A stretch of DNA of 47,116 nt from Firm-04 sp045642925 (GTDB lineage: Bacteria > Bacillota > Clostridia > Oscillospirales > Ruminococcaceae). The translations under genes and the position numbers were made by a program. How positions within the stretch are numbered: position 1 is the stretch's first letter; every line of letters begins with the position of its first letter. This document shows, piece after piece, positions 8,452-16,065 of this stretch. The notes beneath the pieces were generated by a model. It did no database searches and was not told the origin of the DNA. It was given only the letters and a program-made list of their open reading frames with translations. The stretch spans positions 1 to 47,116 of the forward strand of contig JAZUJW010000009.1 in assembly GCA_045642925.1 (NCBI GenBank), written 5' to 3'.

Positions 8452-9279
8452 TTATCCGGCTGCACGAATGGCAATGCCTTCAGCTTGACATTCAAGCAAG
8501 TGAAGCATCAGCGATACATCGCTCATTGTCAGCACGCCGTCACGCTCACAGTCTGCGTTTGCGTATGCTGCGGCGCCTAAGGTTTGTTCCTCCTCAAGCA
8601 TCAGCCGAAATCCTATGATGACATCGGAAATTTCCAGTGCGCCGTTCATGTTGACATCGCCGTACAAAGTAGCACCGCTTTCATCAATGACCGTCCAGAC
8701 CGCACCGTCCGTCTGTTTTACATCACAATAGTGCGAATTGCCGTTTGCATCTACATAGCCTGCCGTGATCGCCGAAGTTTGACCTTCGGGAACAGTCGGC
8801 GGAACGATTCGCATCGGATAGCAGGCACCACGCAAATCCGTGTTTACGTGACCGCTGATCCGTAGGAACTGCCGTTCCTCTTTCAGCCAGTAATCGGAGT
8901 TTTTGAGTGCGGTCGCCCATCGTACTTGGATCTCACCGCCGATATCTTCATACGAAAATACCGAACCTGCAAGATGTTTGTCGATTGCGGCTTCCATCTC
9001 ATCCGCTCCTGTATCATAGAGCAATTCAACTTCGCTGATACTCAGAACAGACACATCATATGTCACAGCAAATTCCATTGCACACAGTCCTGTTTTCGGG
9101 AGTGCATCCAAGACCACATACGTTTCAAAAGAGCCATCTTCTGCCGCGGTCACCGTACTGATTGAAACCGCCGCAAAGTCCGAATCTTCTGCACATAGCG
9201 GAAGCTGAACAGCACTCAGGACAGAAACTGCCGCCAGAACATCTGCCAGCAGACACATGATTGCCTTCTGCGCCTTCAT
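8452..9279 (-). CDS. scaC: ScaC-like adaptor: single cohesin plus C-terminal dockerin
   Basis: Small secreted adaptor scaffoldin of 275 aa. I chose ATG 9279 because AAGGAGG sits 6 nt upstream; an ATG 21 nt further out (9300) would put this ribosome site inside the gene. The signal peptide begins MKAQKAIMCLLADVLAAVSV and ends near PLCA. Residues about 35-200 form a divergent cohesin-like sandwich (YVVLDALPKTGLCAMEFAV, then SVLSISEVELLY; IQVRWATALKNSDYW). A dockerin starts near residue 207, with loops DVNMNGALEISD and DCERDGVLTMSD. In R. flavefaciens ScaC, one cohesin plus one dockerin, swaps enzyme specificity on ScaA, and scaC precedes scaA as here. Similarity was judged by eye from architecture, so the orthology is inferred. 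Confidence 0.85.
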   Translation of the reverse strand: MKAQKAIMCLLADVLAAVSVLSAVQLPLCAEDSDFAAVSISTVTAAEDGSFETYVVLDALPKTGLCAMEFAVTYDVSVLSISEVELLYDTGADEMEAAIDKHLAGSVFSYEDIGGEIQVRWATALKNSDYWLKEERQFLRISGHVNTDLRGACYPMRIVPPTVPEGQTSAITAGYVDANGNSHYCDVKQTDGAVWTVIDESGATLYGDVNMNGALEISDVIIGFRLMLEEEQTLGAAAYANADCERDGVLTMSDVSLMLHLLECQAEGIAIRAAG

Positions 9280-9530
9280 TCGTTTCCTCCTTCTTTTCAT
9301 GATTATTTATATATTCCGAGAAGTGCGCTGATACACAACTCTTCATATATACGGTGGAAAGCAAAGCACCCCTGCTTTGCCAAAGCACATTGTAACACCC
9401 CTATCCCAAATAAACCTGAAATGTGTTACAACTCGCAAGGTCTGCGGATTTGTCTTCTTCTGCGGCTGTCCACCACAGAAACCCTTTATGTACTTACCAA
9501 AAGGGTACACCTATCCGCACACTGCGGCTT
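9280..9530 (-). ncRNA. Structured 5' leader of the sca cluster (candidate cis-regulatory RNA)
   Basis: The leader predicted from the promoter at 9565-9537 holds several exact helices: 9443-9449 with 9513-9519 (TGCGGAT/ATCCGCA), enclosing hairpins 9458-9465/9473-9480 and 9481-9487/9500-9506; 9390-9398 with 9423-9431 (TTGTAACAC/GTGTTACAA); and 9361-9367 with 9374-9380. The helix at 9458-9480 has a G-U pair when read on the minus strand but a mismatch on the plus strand, favouring a minus-strand RNA. Bases 9515-9519 can instead pair with 9523-9527 (CCGCA/TGCGG), excluding the enclosing helix. I recognise no known riboswitch class. Confidence 0.55.
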
Positions 9531-9536
9531 ATTACC

Positions 9537-9565
9537 ATTATAATGAACAAAGCATCCAAAGTCAA
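9537..9565 (-). promoter_or_regulatory. Vegetative promoter of the scaC-scaA-scaB cluster
   Basis: On the minus strand TTGACT (9565-9560), a 17-bp spacer and TATAAT (9542-9537) match the sigma-A consensus at 11 of 12 positions. Transcription should start near 9530, about 250 nt before scaC. Confidence 0.8.
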
Positions 9566-9577
9566 GACTTTGGATGC
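9552..9577. promoter_or_regulatory. 26-bp perfect dyad over the sca -35 box (operator or terminator)
   Basis: GCATCCAAAGTC (9552-9563), AA, GACTTTGGATGC (9566-9577) is a perfect inverted repeat whose centre lies inside the minus-strand -35 hexamer. That placement suits an operator. Read on the plus strand a T-run follows (9579-9583) as in a terminator, but no plus-strand gene precedes it. On the minus strand it is followed by TTTGTT, so it could also end capA transcripts. Confidence 0.6.
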
Positions 9578-9763
9578 CTTTTTGTAAATATTGATAAAAT
9601 GAGTATGTGATAATTGTTCAATATACCAAATATCATTTCATATTTTTTACGCTGACAGGAAATCCAAGCACAAATCACATCAAATCACGACATTTTATAC
9701 ATTTTGAAAAAGCACACGTTTGCATAAAAAACTTTTACTTTTTGTTCACAGAAAATTTATATT
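9578..9763. other. AT-rich spacer between capA and the sca promoter
   Basis: Nothing coding is seen. The stretch is strongly AT-rich (for example ATATTTTTTACG), as upstream activating DNA of the sca promoter may be. No repeats or further dyads were found. Confidence 0.4.
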
Positions 9764-11218
9764 TTACGTGGTCGATGCAATGGTCACTGTGCTTGTTGTC
9801 GACGTCAGCGCCATCACCGTCAGTGCAGTTTCCGTTGTGACAGCCGTGGTTTCTGCGGCAAAATCAGTCTGCACCGGCGATACCGAAACGGACGGTGTTT
9901 CCTTGGAAAATGTCATCTCAGCCGTGCTTGCACCGTTTGCAAGCCATTCCGGTTCGGAAAGCTGCTGGAATTCTGCGGGAATGTTCGCGTTGATGATGTT
10001 GTTGATAACATCCATGTTGAACGCTTTCGCAGTTCCCATCGGTGCATACGGCAAACCATGCGAATTTGCAAGTTCTGCCGTGTACATATAATACGGATAC
10101 AAGCGCAGATTGCCGAATTGTCCGTTGTCATAATGCGTGATGATCGGAATGCACTTCACATCGCTGACAATCAGTTCACCTGTGGTCATGTCCAGCGTGA
10201 GGTTGAAATCACCCATTTCGCCGACCACATTGAAGTTATCCGTCTGTGCCGAAATGAAATTGCCCAGCGAATAGAACACAAATCCTCTCGAACCGTCTAC
10301 ACGGGTAATGTATTCCATAGTTTCTGCGGTATGGGAATGTCCGCCCAATACCACATCTGCGCCCCACTGTACCATTTTGTTTGCCAAATCTTTGACAGCA
10401 GGTGCAACATCATGGGAATCTTCCCAGCCCCAGTGTGCCTGCACGATGACCGCATCCGCCATTTCATTTGCTTCCCGTATCTGACGTTCGATCAGCGCCT
10501 CATCCGAAGTCATGCTGACTTTCATAGGCGAATCCGCAGGGATCGAATAACCGTTCAGGTGTTCCGCATAGCACAGATACGCAATTTTCATGCCGTTGAC
10601 TTCCTGAATGCGAATCTGGTTCTGGTCAGTCGTATCACGGTATGCACCGGTTGCCAGAATCGGATGCTTTGACATCATACTGTCCCAGTAATCCAGACTC
10701 GATGCCAGACCGTTGATGCCCTTGTCAAGCACATGGTTATTCGCCAATGTAAACACATCAAAACCAATTTCAACCAGTTCATCGCCCAATTCCACAGGCG
10801 AATTGAAATTAAAATTCGAACCGCTGATTTCATAATCGCCGCCGCAAATCAGTGTTTCCTGATTGATAGCAGCAACGTCTGCCGCCGCCACAAGCGGTGC
10901 AATATTTTCATAGGATTTCGTGAAATCATAGCCTGTACCGCCAGCCCAGTTCTGCGCGGCACGATAAACATAAGTCTGCACGAGGTTATCACCGACAGCA
11001 ATCATATGTACAGTCGGATTCACAATGACTTCTTCGGTGGTTGTTGTGGTAGTGACTGTTGTTTCGGTCGGTGCAGTCGTTTGACCGGGCATTTCTTCCA
11101 ATGTTTTGCTTTCTGGTTCTTGATTCGGATCAATGTTCTCCATCAGTCCGCAGCTTGTCCCGCCGCCGATCATTGCCGCACTCATCAGCAATGCAAGCCA
11201 TGTTTTCATTCGCTTCAT
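9764..11218 (-). CDS. CapA-family (PGA_cap) metallophosphatase-like lipoprotein
   Basis: Predicted cell-surface lipoprotein of 484 aa in the CapA/poly-gamma-glutamate-capsule family, a calcineurin-like fold. The start is ATG 11218, preceded by GGAAAGGGAAAG and followed by a lipoprotein signal peptide ending GGGTSC; a longer frame from 11329 would run through the promoter. After a Thr-rich spacer (TTTTTTEE) come the family's motifs: VGDNLVQ, NQETLI, LANNHVLDKG, VQAHWGWE and GGHSHTAE, the usual metal-ligand positions. The C-terminus is a Thr/Ser-rich tail. The substrate is unknown; these proteins are also common where no capsule is made. It is transcribed toward the sca cluster and diverges from gerA. 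Confidence 0.85.
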   Translation of the reverse strand: MKRMKTWLALLMSAAMIGGGTSCGLMENIDPNQEPESKTLEEMPGQTTAPTETTVTTTTTTEEVIVNPTVHMIAVGDNLVQTYVYRAAQNWAGGTGYDFTKSYENIAPLVAAADVAAINQETLICGGDYEISGSNFNFNSPVELGDELVEIGFDVFTLANNHVLDKGINGLASSLDYWDSMMSKHPILATGAYRDTTDQNQIRIQEVNGMKIAYLCYAEHLNGYSIPADSPMKVSMTSDEALIERQIREANEMADAVIVQAHWGWEDSHDVAPAVKDLANKMVQWGADVVLGGHSHTAETMEYITRVDGSRGFVFYSLGNFISAQTDNFNVVGEMGDFNLTLDMTTGELIVSDVKCIPIITHYDNGQFGNLRLYPYYMYTAELANSHGLPYAPMGTAKAFNMDVINNIINANIPAEFQQLSEPEWLANGASTAEMTFSKETPSVSVSPVQTDFAAETTAVTTETALTVMALTSTTSTVTIASTT

Positions 11219-11279
11219 GTTCTTTCCCTTTCCGACATTCCTCAATTTTCCATACAGGCGATAACCGCCAATCAGAATT

Positions 11280-11308
11280 ATTATAGCACAATCCACATGG
11301 GAATTCAA
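11280..11308 (-). promoter_or_regulatory. Promoter of the CapA-like gene
   Basis: Minus strand: TTGAAT (11308-11303), a 17-bp spacer, TATAAT (11285-11280), about 60 nt before the capA-like start. Confidence 0.7.
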
Positions 11309-11362
11309 TCGGATTTCGCTTTTCTTCATTTATTCTTCGGTAAATTTTAACAAGTTTGCACC

Positions 11363-11391
11363 TGTATTTTTTGGTGAACTTGCGATATACT
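11363..11391 (+). promoter_or_regulatory. Possible sigma-G-like promoter of the germination operon
   Basis: TGTATT (11363-11368), 17 bp, then ATATACTA (-10, 11385-11392) lies 40 nt before gerA. The -10 fits the CATACTA form used by forespore sigma-G and the -35 loosely fits TGMATA. It is a poor match to the sigma-A -35. The assignment leans on gene function. Confidence 0.4.
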
Positions 11392-11430
11392 ATTTATATA
11401 CCATTCGCCCACCCAAAGGAGGTACAATTT

Positions 11431-12918
11431 GTGAACTTTGAAAGCAATCAGAAAAGCCTGCAAACACAGGTGCTTTCCGACTCTCTGGAACAAAATCTCC
11501 GTCACCTGAAAAGCATCTGGGCATCGTCCGCCGATTTACTCATCAACCGTGTCGCATTGGGTGGGCAAGCCTGTGCGCTGCTTTGCTGTGAGGGAATGCT
11601 TTCCACAAATACACTTGCGCAAATGGTCATGCAGCCGCTAAACGATTTGAATGAACAATTTTCCAACGCAAATTCGCTGTTTTCGCATCTGCAAGAAGCG
11701 CTTCTGCTGTCCACGGATGTACAGACGGCTGAAGATTTTGCGGCAGTATCCAGAATGCTTTCCGCAGGATTTGCACTGATTTTCGCAGACGGTGCAGATA
11801 AAGCGCTTGCCATCGGCGTGCAGGGTTACGCATCCCGAAGCATAGATGAACCAAGCGGCGAACAGAATATCTACGGCGCACGCGAAGGATTTACCGAGCA
11901 TCTGCGCACAAATATGTCACTGCTGCGCCGCCGTGTCAAGTCCCCGCTGCTGACGATGCAGATGCAGCAAGTCGGCACGCTTTCCCAGACGGATGTCTGC
12001 ATTTGCTGGCTGCAAGACCGCGTATCAATGGAACTGGTGCAGAAAATCCAGAAGAAACTCGAAAATCTTCCATTGGAAACAGTGCTTTCCAGCGGTTATA
12101 TCCGCCCGTTTCTGGAGGAAAAAGCCTGTCATTTCTTTCACAGCATCGGCACAACAGAACGCCCTGACGTGCTTTGCGCCAAAATGCTGGAGGGCAGAAT
12201 CGCCGTTTTGATTGATGGTACGCCATTTGCGCTGGTACTGCCGCAATTATTCTGGGAATATTTTCAAACGCTGGACGACTACAACGAACCGCCGCTTTAC
12301 GCCTCTTTCATTCGTCTGCTGAAATTTTCGGCGTTTCTGCTTGCCATGGCACTGCCTGCGCTGTACCTTGCAATTGCAGTCTGGCACCCTGAACTGCTGA
12401 ACCCGACTTTGCTGCAAATTCTCGCAAAAGCGGAACAAAATGCGCCCTTTTCCATCGCCGCCGAAATGCTAGGTGTACTGTTCATGTTTGAGGTGGTGCG
12501 GGAGGCGGGACTGCGTTTGCCGAAAGCAGTCGGCGGTGCGGTCAGCATCGTGGGCGGCTTGATTATCGGGGATGCGGCAGTCAATTCAGGACTCGTCAGC
12601 ACGCCCGTCCTCACCATCACGGTATTATCGGTCACCGCAGGATTCGTTATTCCCGAACTGCACAGCATTCTCACGATTTTACGTCCGATTCTGATTCTAT
12701 GTGCAGCGGTGTGCGGACTTTCCGGTATTGCCGTGACGGGAATGGTTCTGCTTTGCAATCTCTGTGCGGCAACAGTATACGATTTTCCCGTAACTGCGCC
12801 CGTTTCGCCGCTTTACCCCAATCGTTTGCGGGACGTGCTGATTCGCATTGGATTCCGCAAATTATCTACAGGAAATTTTCATGTCAGTGAGGTGCGGCAG
12901 AACCATGACGCAATGTAA
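11431..12918 (+). CDS. gerA: Spore germination receptor subunit A (GerA family)
   Basis: Germinant-receptor A subunit (GerAA/SpoVAF family) of the spore inner membrane. The start is GTG 11431, 8 nt after AAAGGAGG (11415-11422), giving 495 aa; the same frame extends to ATG 11356 with no ribosome site. The N-terminal cytosolic half has the family signature GAREGFTEHLRTNMSLLRRR around residue 150. The C-terminal half carries hydrophobic helices (FLLAMALPALYLAIAV; GGAVSIVGGLIIGDAAVNSG; SVTAGFVIPEL). Its stop overlaps gerB by 14 nt, giving the usual A-B-C order. Presence implies sporulation ability, now or in the recent past. Confidence 0.93.
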   Translation: MNFESNQKSLQTQVLSDSLEQNLRHLKSIWASSADLLINRVALGGQACALLCCEGMLSTNTLAQMVMQPLNDLNEQFSNANSLFSHLQEALLLSTDVQTAEDFAAVSRMLSAGFALIFADGADKALAIGVQGYASRSIDEPSGEQNIYGAREGFTEHLRTNMSLLRRRVKSPLLTMQMQQVGTLSQTDVCICWLQDRVSMELVQKIQKKLENLPLETVLSSGYIRPFLEEKACHFFHSIGTTERPDVLCAKMLEGRIAVLIDGTPFALVLPQLFWEYFQTLDDYNEPPLYASFIRLLKFSAFLLAMALPALYLAIAVWHPELLNPTLLQILAKAEQNAPFSIAAEMLGVLFMFEVVREAGLRLPKAVGGAVSIVGGLIIGDAAVNSGLVSTPVLTITVLSVTAGFVIPELHSILTILRPILILCAAVCGLSGIAVTGMVLLCNLCAATVYDFPVTAPVSPLYPNRLRDVLIRIGFRKLSTGNFHVSEVRQNHDAM

Positions 12919-13852
12919 AACCGAACCAACCGCGCTGCAAATTGCGGCACTGCTTCTTCTGGCACGGCTTGCACACTTTTTCTGCTGCGGTGTGCCATAC
13001 AGTACCGCTTATGCGCGTGGGGTTGTCCTGACAGGTTTGCTGGAAGGACTGTTCCTGCTGCCGTTTTTTCTCCGGAAAGCGCCCTGCCGTCTGCCGCGCA
13101 TCACAAAAAATGCCATTCGCATTTCCGCGTTGTTTCTCGCAGCAAAAACACTCGCAGATACGTACAGATTCTTGTGTCAGGCAGAAGCACCGCAGCCACT
13201 TCTGACCACTATTCTTCTCCTTGCCGCTGCGTTCTACGTCTGTACGCTGACACCGTTCGCTGTATGCCGCGCCGCCGTATTCCTGTTGTTTTTCGCCGCT
13301 GCTGCGTTTCTTTTACTGCCATTTGGCGGCATCGACTCTGCAAAATGCATTCATCTCTGGTCTGCCGTGCCACAGTCGGATGCCGTCTTGCAGGAATGGG
13401 AATGCAGTGCAGAAATTGCGCTCTTGCCGCTGTTTTTTGAGAAATCGCTGCAAAACACGAAGCGTGCGGCAGGCATCTGGCTGATTGCCCGCACCGTATT
13501 CCTGCCGCTGGTCATTGTGTATGGTGCAATGCAGTGTGGACGACTGCAAACACTGCATGGCAATCCGTTTTTGCTGTTGTTGTCGCGTGTGCCGTTTTCA
13601 GATACCATTCGCACCGATGGATTCTGGCTGATGCTTGTGGTCGGGTGCTGTGTGCTGACAGTGCTGTTCCTGATGCAGATAGTATGTGAAAATCCACATG
13701 ATTCCTGCAAAATCCGATATCGTGCATTTGCCGTGCTCACTGCATTTTCTCTCCTTTGGATCGCCTTTCCGCCCGATGCCATGCCGTTTGCTGTGATTGC
13801 CGTCCTGTTGACCGCCGCCGCATGGATCCCCGCAAAGGAGTGTGCCGCATGA
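12905..13852 (+). CDS. gerB: Spore germination permease-like subunit B (GerB family)
   Basis: Integral membrane B subunit of the germinant receptor (spore permease family, amino-acid/polyamine transporter fold), 315 aa. The start is ATG 12905, with GAGGTG about 10 nt upstream inside gerA. Around nine or ten hydrophobic segments are visible (ALLLLARLAHFF, VVLTGLLEGLFLLPFF, FLLFFAAAAFLLLPFGG, LMLVVGCCVLTVLFLMQIV, ALLWIAF-type). It overlaps gerA upstream and gerC downstream (ATGA overlap at 13849). It is assigned by topology, size and operon position more than by motifs. Confidence 0.85.
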   Translation: MTQCKTEPTALQIAALLLLARLAHFFCCGVPYSTAYARGVVLTGLLEGLFLLPFFLRKAPCRLPRITKNAIRISALFLAAKTLADTYRFLCQAEAPQPLLTTILLLAAAFYVCTLTPFAVCRAAVFLLFFAAAAFLLLPFGGIDSAKCIHLWSAVPQSDAVLQEWECSAEIALLPLFFEKSLQNTKRAAGIWLIARTVFLPLVIVYGAMQCGRLQTLHGNPFLLLLSRVPFSDTIRTDGFWLMLVVGCCVLTVLFLMQIVCENPHDSCKIRYRAFAVLTAFSLLWIAFPPDAMPFAVIAVLLTAAAWIPAKECAA

Positions 13853-14862
13853 AACGATTTTTTGTGCTCATACTGATTTTTTCGGTATTCTGTCTGACAG
13901 GCTGCACCGACATTCGCAATCGCCGCTATGCGGAAATCATGCAGCTCTCCGCGACTGATAATCGCGTAGAACTGCGCTGTTACGATGAAAAGGAGTGCTG
14001 GACGGCAAATGCGGGAAATGTACAGTCCCTCCCCGCCGCACTCGAACAAGCTTCGGGCATGAAACTTGCATTCGGACATTTATCTTTGCTGATCGTGACT
14101 GAAGAAAAGTTGTCTGCACTGCCTGTTCTTCTGGCAAAAGGTATTCTCGCGCCGACCTGTCCCGTACTGCTTTGCGACGTGCCGCTTTCACTGGAGGACC
14201 ACGACAGCATTGCCATGCAATATGACGCTGCCATCCGCACAGGAATGCTCCCGCGCTGCACACTCGGCGACATTGCAGGAGATTTTTCCTATTCACCAAG
14301 TACCCGTACCACGCTGATACCCTATTGGAAAGAGAATGCTTTTCATCTTTCGGTTTGTGACAGTTCACACATGATTGCGCTGCTTTCAGACGATGCACAG
14401 CACGGCGCTGTTTTACTGCGCAATCAATTTCAGGAAATGCACTGCATAAATGGAAAAGATGATTTCACCATTTCGAAAGCGCATTGTCAAATGCATTATT
14501 CGGATGAACCTGACGGCATTACTTTGCATATTTCAGCGATGATTCGCACAGATGCCGCCGACAAAATCGCTGCGGAACAAGTCACTTCTCGTTTTCTGAC
14601 AGCATTTTTTCAGGAAGCTGTCTGCACAAGCGACTGCGATGTCTGCAATCTCCATGAAACCGCCTTGCGAGACGGCATTCCACCGCAAAACGCACAGCAG
14701 TTTTCATCACACATTATAATAGTATCCTGCCTAGCATACTCCGAAAACCGCCCGCTTTTTCCGTTTGTGGGCGGTTCTTTTTGTATCATTCAAAAACAAA
14801 CGCACTTCCGTCTGTACTACACAAAAACCCAATCGAAATGGCAGGCAATTTCTGTGAAATAA
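13849..14862 (+). CDS. gerC: Spore germination lipoprotein subunit C (Ger(x)C family), odd 3' end
   Basis: Lipoprotein C subunit of the germinant receptor, 337 aa. ATG 13849 overlaps the gerB stop. The signal peptide MKRFFVLILIFSVFCLTGC ends in a clear lipobox with Cys19. The middle keeps the family layout (mixed alpha/beta, FGHLSLLIVTEEKL; a later conserved region near SAMIRTDAADKIAAEQV). Oddity: a hairpin plus T-run resembling an intrinsic terminator (14746-14782) lies inside the reading frame, and the last ~45 residues (from SSHIIIVSC) do not look like a GerC C-terminus. A +1 shift near 14704 meets TAA at about 14716. A 3' frameshift or lost stop is therefore likely. Confidence 0.8.
   Translation: MKRFFVLILIFSVFCLTGCTDIRNRRYAEIMQLSATDNRVELRCYDEKECWTANAGNVQSLPAALEQASGMKLAFGHLSLLIVTEEKLSALPVLLAKGILAPTCPVLLCDVPLSLEDHDSIAMQYDAAIRTGMLPRCTLGDIAGDFSYSPSTRTTLIPYWKENAFHLSVCDSSHMIALLSDDAQHGAVLLRNQFQEMHCINGKDDFTISKAHCQMHYSDEPDGITLHISAMIRTDAADKIAAEQVTSRFLTAFFQEAVCTSDCDVCNLHETALRDGIPPQNAQQFSSHIIIVSCLAYSENRPLFPFVGGSFCIIQKQTHFRLYYTKTQSKWQAISVK
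14746..14782 (+). terminator. Intrinsic terminator of the ger operon
   Basis: AACCGCCC (14746-14753) pairs with GGGCGGTT (14769-14776), followed by CTTTTT. It lies upstream of the annotated gerC stop. Confidence 0.75.
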
Positions 14863-14876
14863 TTTCGCGGTGACTC

Positions 14877-14905
14877 TTGCAATTTTCATAAAATTGCGGT
14901 ATAAT
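14877..14905 (+). promoter_or_regulatory. Promoter with internal dyad, upstream of the glycosyltransferase
   Basis: TTGCAA (14877-14882), 17 bp, TATAAT (14900-14905). A perfect 8-bp inverted repeat GCAATTTT-CAT-AAAATTGC (14879-14897) overlaps the -35 and fills most of the spacer, as a repressor site would. Confidence 0.7.
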
Positions 14906-14979
14906 GTATAGTGTATGATTAGGCAAATACTGTCAAAATGCTGTTTTATCAGGGATTTTGACACTCAGGAGGAATTGAC

Positions 14980-15996
14980 TTGGCTGATACAAAGCTGATT
15001 TCGGTCATTGTTCCCTGCTACAACGAGCAGGAAGTGCTTCCACTATTTTACCCCGAAATCAAAAAGATTTCCAAGCAGATGACAGAAGCGCACCCCGAAC
15101 TGACCTTTGAATATTTGTTTATTGATGATGGTTCCCGCGATAAAACACTGCTGATACTTCGCGCACTTGCCAAAAAGGACAGCCGTGTCCGCTACATTTC
15201 TTTTTCGCGTAATTTCGGCAAGGAAGCAGGCATCTATGCAGGCTTGACCAACGCCCGCGGTGATTACTGCGTGGTCATGGATGCGGATTTGCAGCACCCG
15301 CCCGCGTTTCTGCCCACAATGTACGAAGCAGTCGCAAGCGGAGAATATGACTGTGCAACCACGCGCCGCGTCAGCCGTGACGGCGAATCGCCCGTCCGTT
15401 CATGGTTTGCAAGACTGTTCTACAAAATCATGAACAAGATCTCGCAGACCGAAATCGTGGACGGCGCACAGGATTTCCGCTTCATGTCACGGCAAATGGT
15501 CGATTCCGTGCTTTCCATGACCGAATACAATCGCTTCTCGAAGGGTATTTTCTCATGGGTCGGTTTCCGCGTCAAGTATCTCGAATACAAAAACGTGGAA
15601 CGTGCCGCAGGTACGACCGCATGGAGTTTCTGGGGACTGTTCCGCTACTCCATCGAAGGTATCATCGGCTTCTCGACCTTCCCGCTTTCCGTCCCGATCC
15701 TGCTGGGTGCGGCAAGCTGCGTCATTGCCCTGCTGTTCCTGATTATCGCCCTGATTGCAGGCAATCTCGAAGGCGGCATGATCGCGCTGATTTTCCTTGC
15801 ACTGTTTCTGGGCGGCATCCAGCTTTGCTGCATCGGCATTCTGGGAATGTACCTCTCCAAGACCTACATGGAGGTCAAAAACCGTCCTGTATACCTGATT
15901 CGTGAAACCGAAGAAAATGCGTATCTGTTCACGCAGCCCGAAGCGGAGGAAACACCCGCCGCAGAGGAGCATGCTGACGCAGAAACAGAATCCTGA
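14980..15996 (+). CDS. Family 2 glycosyltransferase, DPM1/GtrB type
   Basis: Membrane-attached GT2 enzyme of 338 aa, likely moving a sugar from a nucleotide donor to a polyprenyl phosphate for wall or surface glycans. The start is a TTG at 14980, 7 nt after AGGAGG (14967-14972); no ATG fits. The N-terminal GT-A domain shows VIVPCYNEQE, the donor-site FIDDGSRDKT (about residue 47) and VMDADLQHPP (the DxD-type motif). Two C-terminal transmembrane segments (VPILLGAASCVIALLFLIIA; GMIALIFLALFLGGIQLCC) and a short acidic tail follow, as in GtrB/YfdH and ArnC-like proteins. The acceptor cannot be told. It has its own promoter and precedes queT. Confidence 0.88.
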   Translation: MADTKLISVIVPCYNEQEVLPLFYPEIKKISKQMTEAHPELTFEYLFIDDGSRDKTLLILRALAKKDSRVRYISFSRNFGKEAGIYAGLTNARGDYCVVMDADLQHPPAFLPTMYEAVASGEYDCATTRRVSRDGESPVRSWFARLFYKIMNKISQTEIVDGAQDFRFMSRQMVDSVLSMTEYNRFSKGIFSWVGFRVKYLEYKNVERAAGTTAWSFWGLFRYSIEGIIGFSTFPLSVPILLGAASCVIALLFLIIALIAGNLEGGMIALIFLALFLGGIQLCCIGILGMYLSKTYMEVKNRPVYLIRETEENAYLFTQPEAEETPAAEEHADAETES

Positions 15997-16019
15997 ACCC
16001 GCGCATTCAACTGATAACC

Positions 16020-16057
16020 ATGCTGTTTTCCTTGCTAACCAGCATAAAACAAGGAGG
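16020..16057 (+). promoter_or_regulatory. PreQ1-I riboswitch controlling queT translation
   Basis: An H-type pseudoknot is visible: P1 ATGCTG (16020-16025) with CAGCAT (16040-16045); the loop ends GCTAAC; an A-rich linker AAAA; and P2 CCTTG (16030-16034) with CAAGG (16050-16054). P2's 3' strand runs into AAGGAGG, the queT ribosome site, so ligand binding would hide it. The layout and the AAAACAAGG tail match class I preQ1 aptamers, and the gene behind it is a queuosine-precursor transporter. Confidence 0.87.
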
Positions 16058-16065
16058 CTTTTGTG

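Noticed and set aside
9377..9610. Plus-strand ORF of 77 codons upstream of capA
   Set aside because: It spans the dyad, the sca promoter and the leader helices and has no ribosome site or family match.
9764..11218. Capsule biosynthesis locus
   Set aside because: Only a CapA-like protein is present; no capB/capC or other capsule genes flank it.
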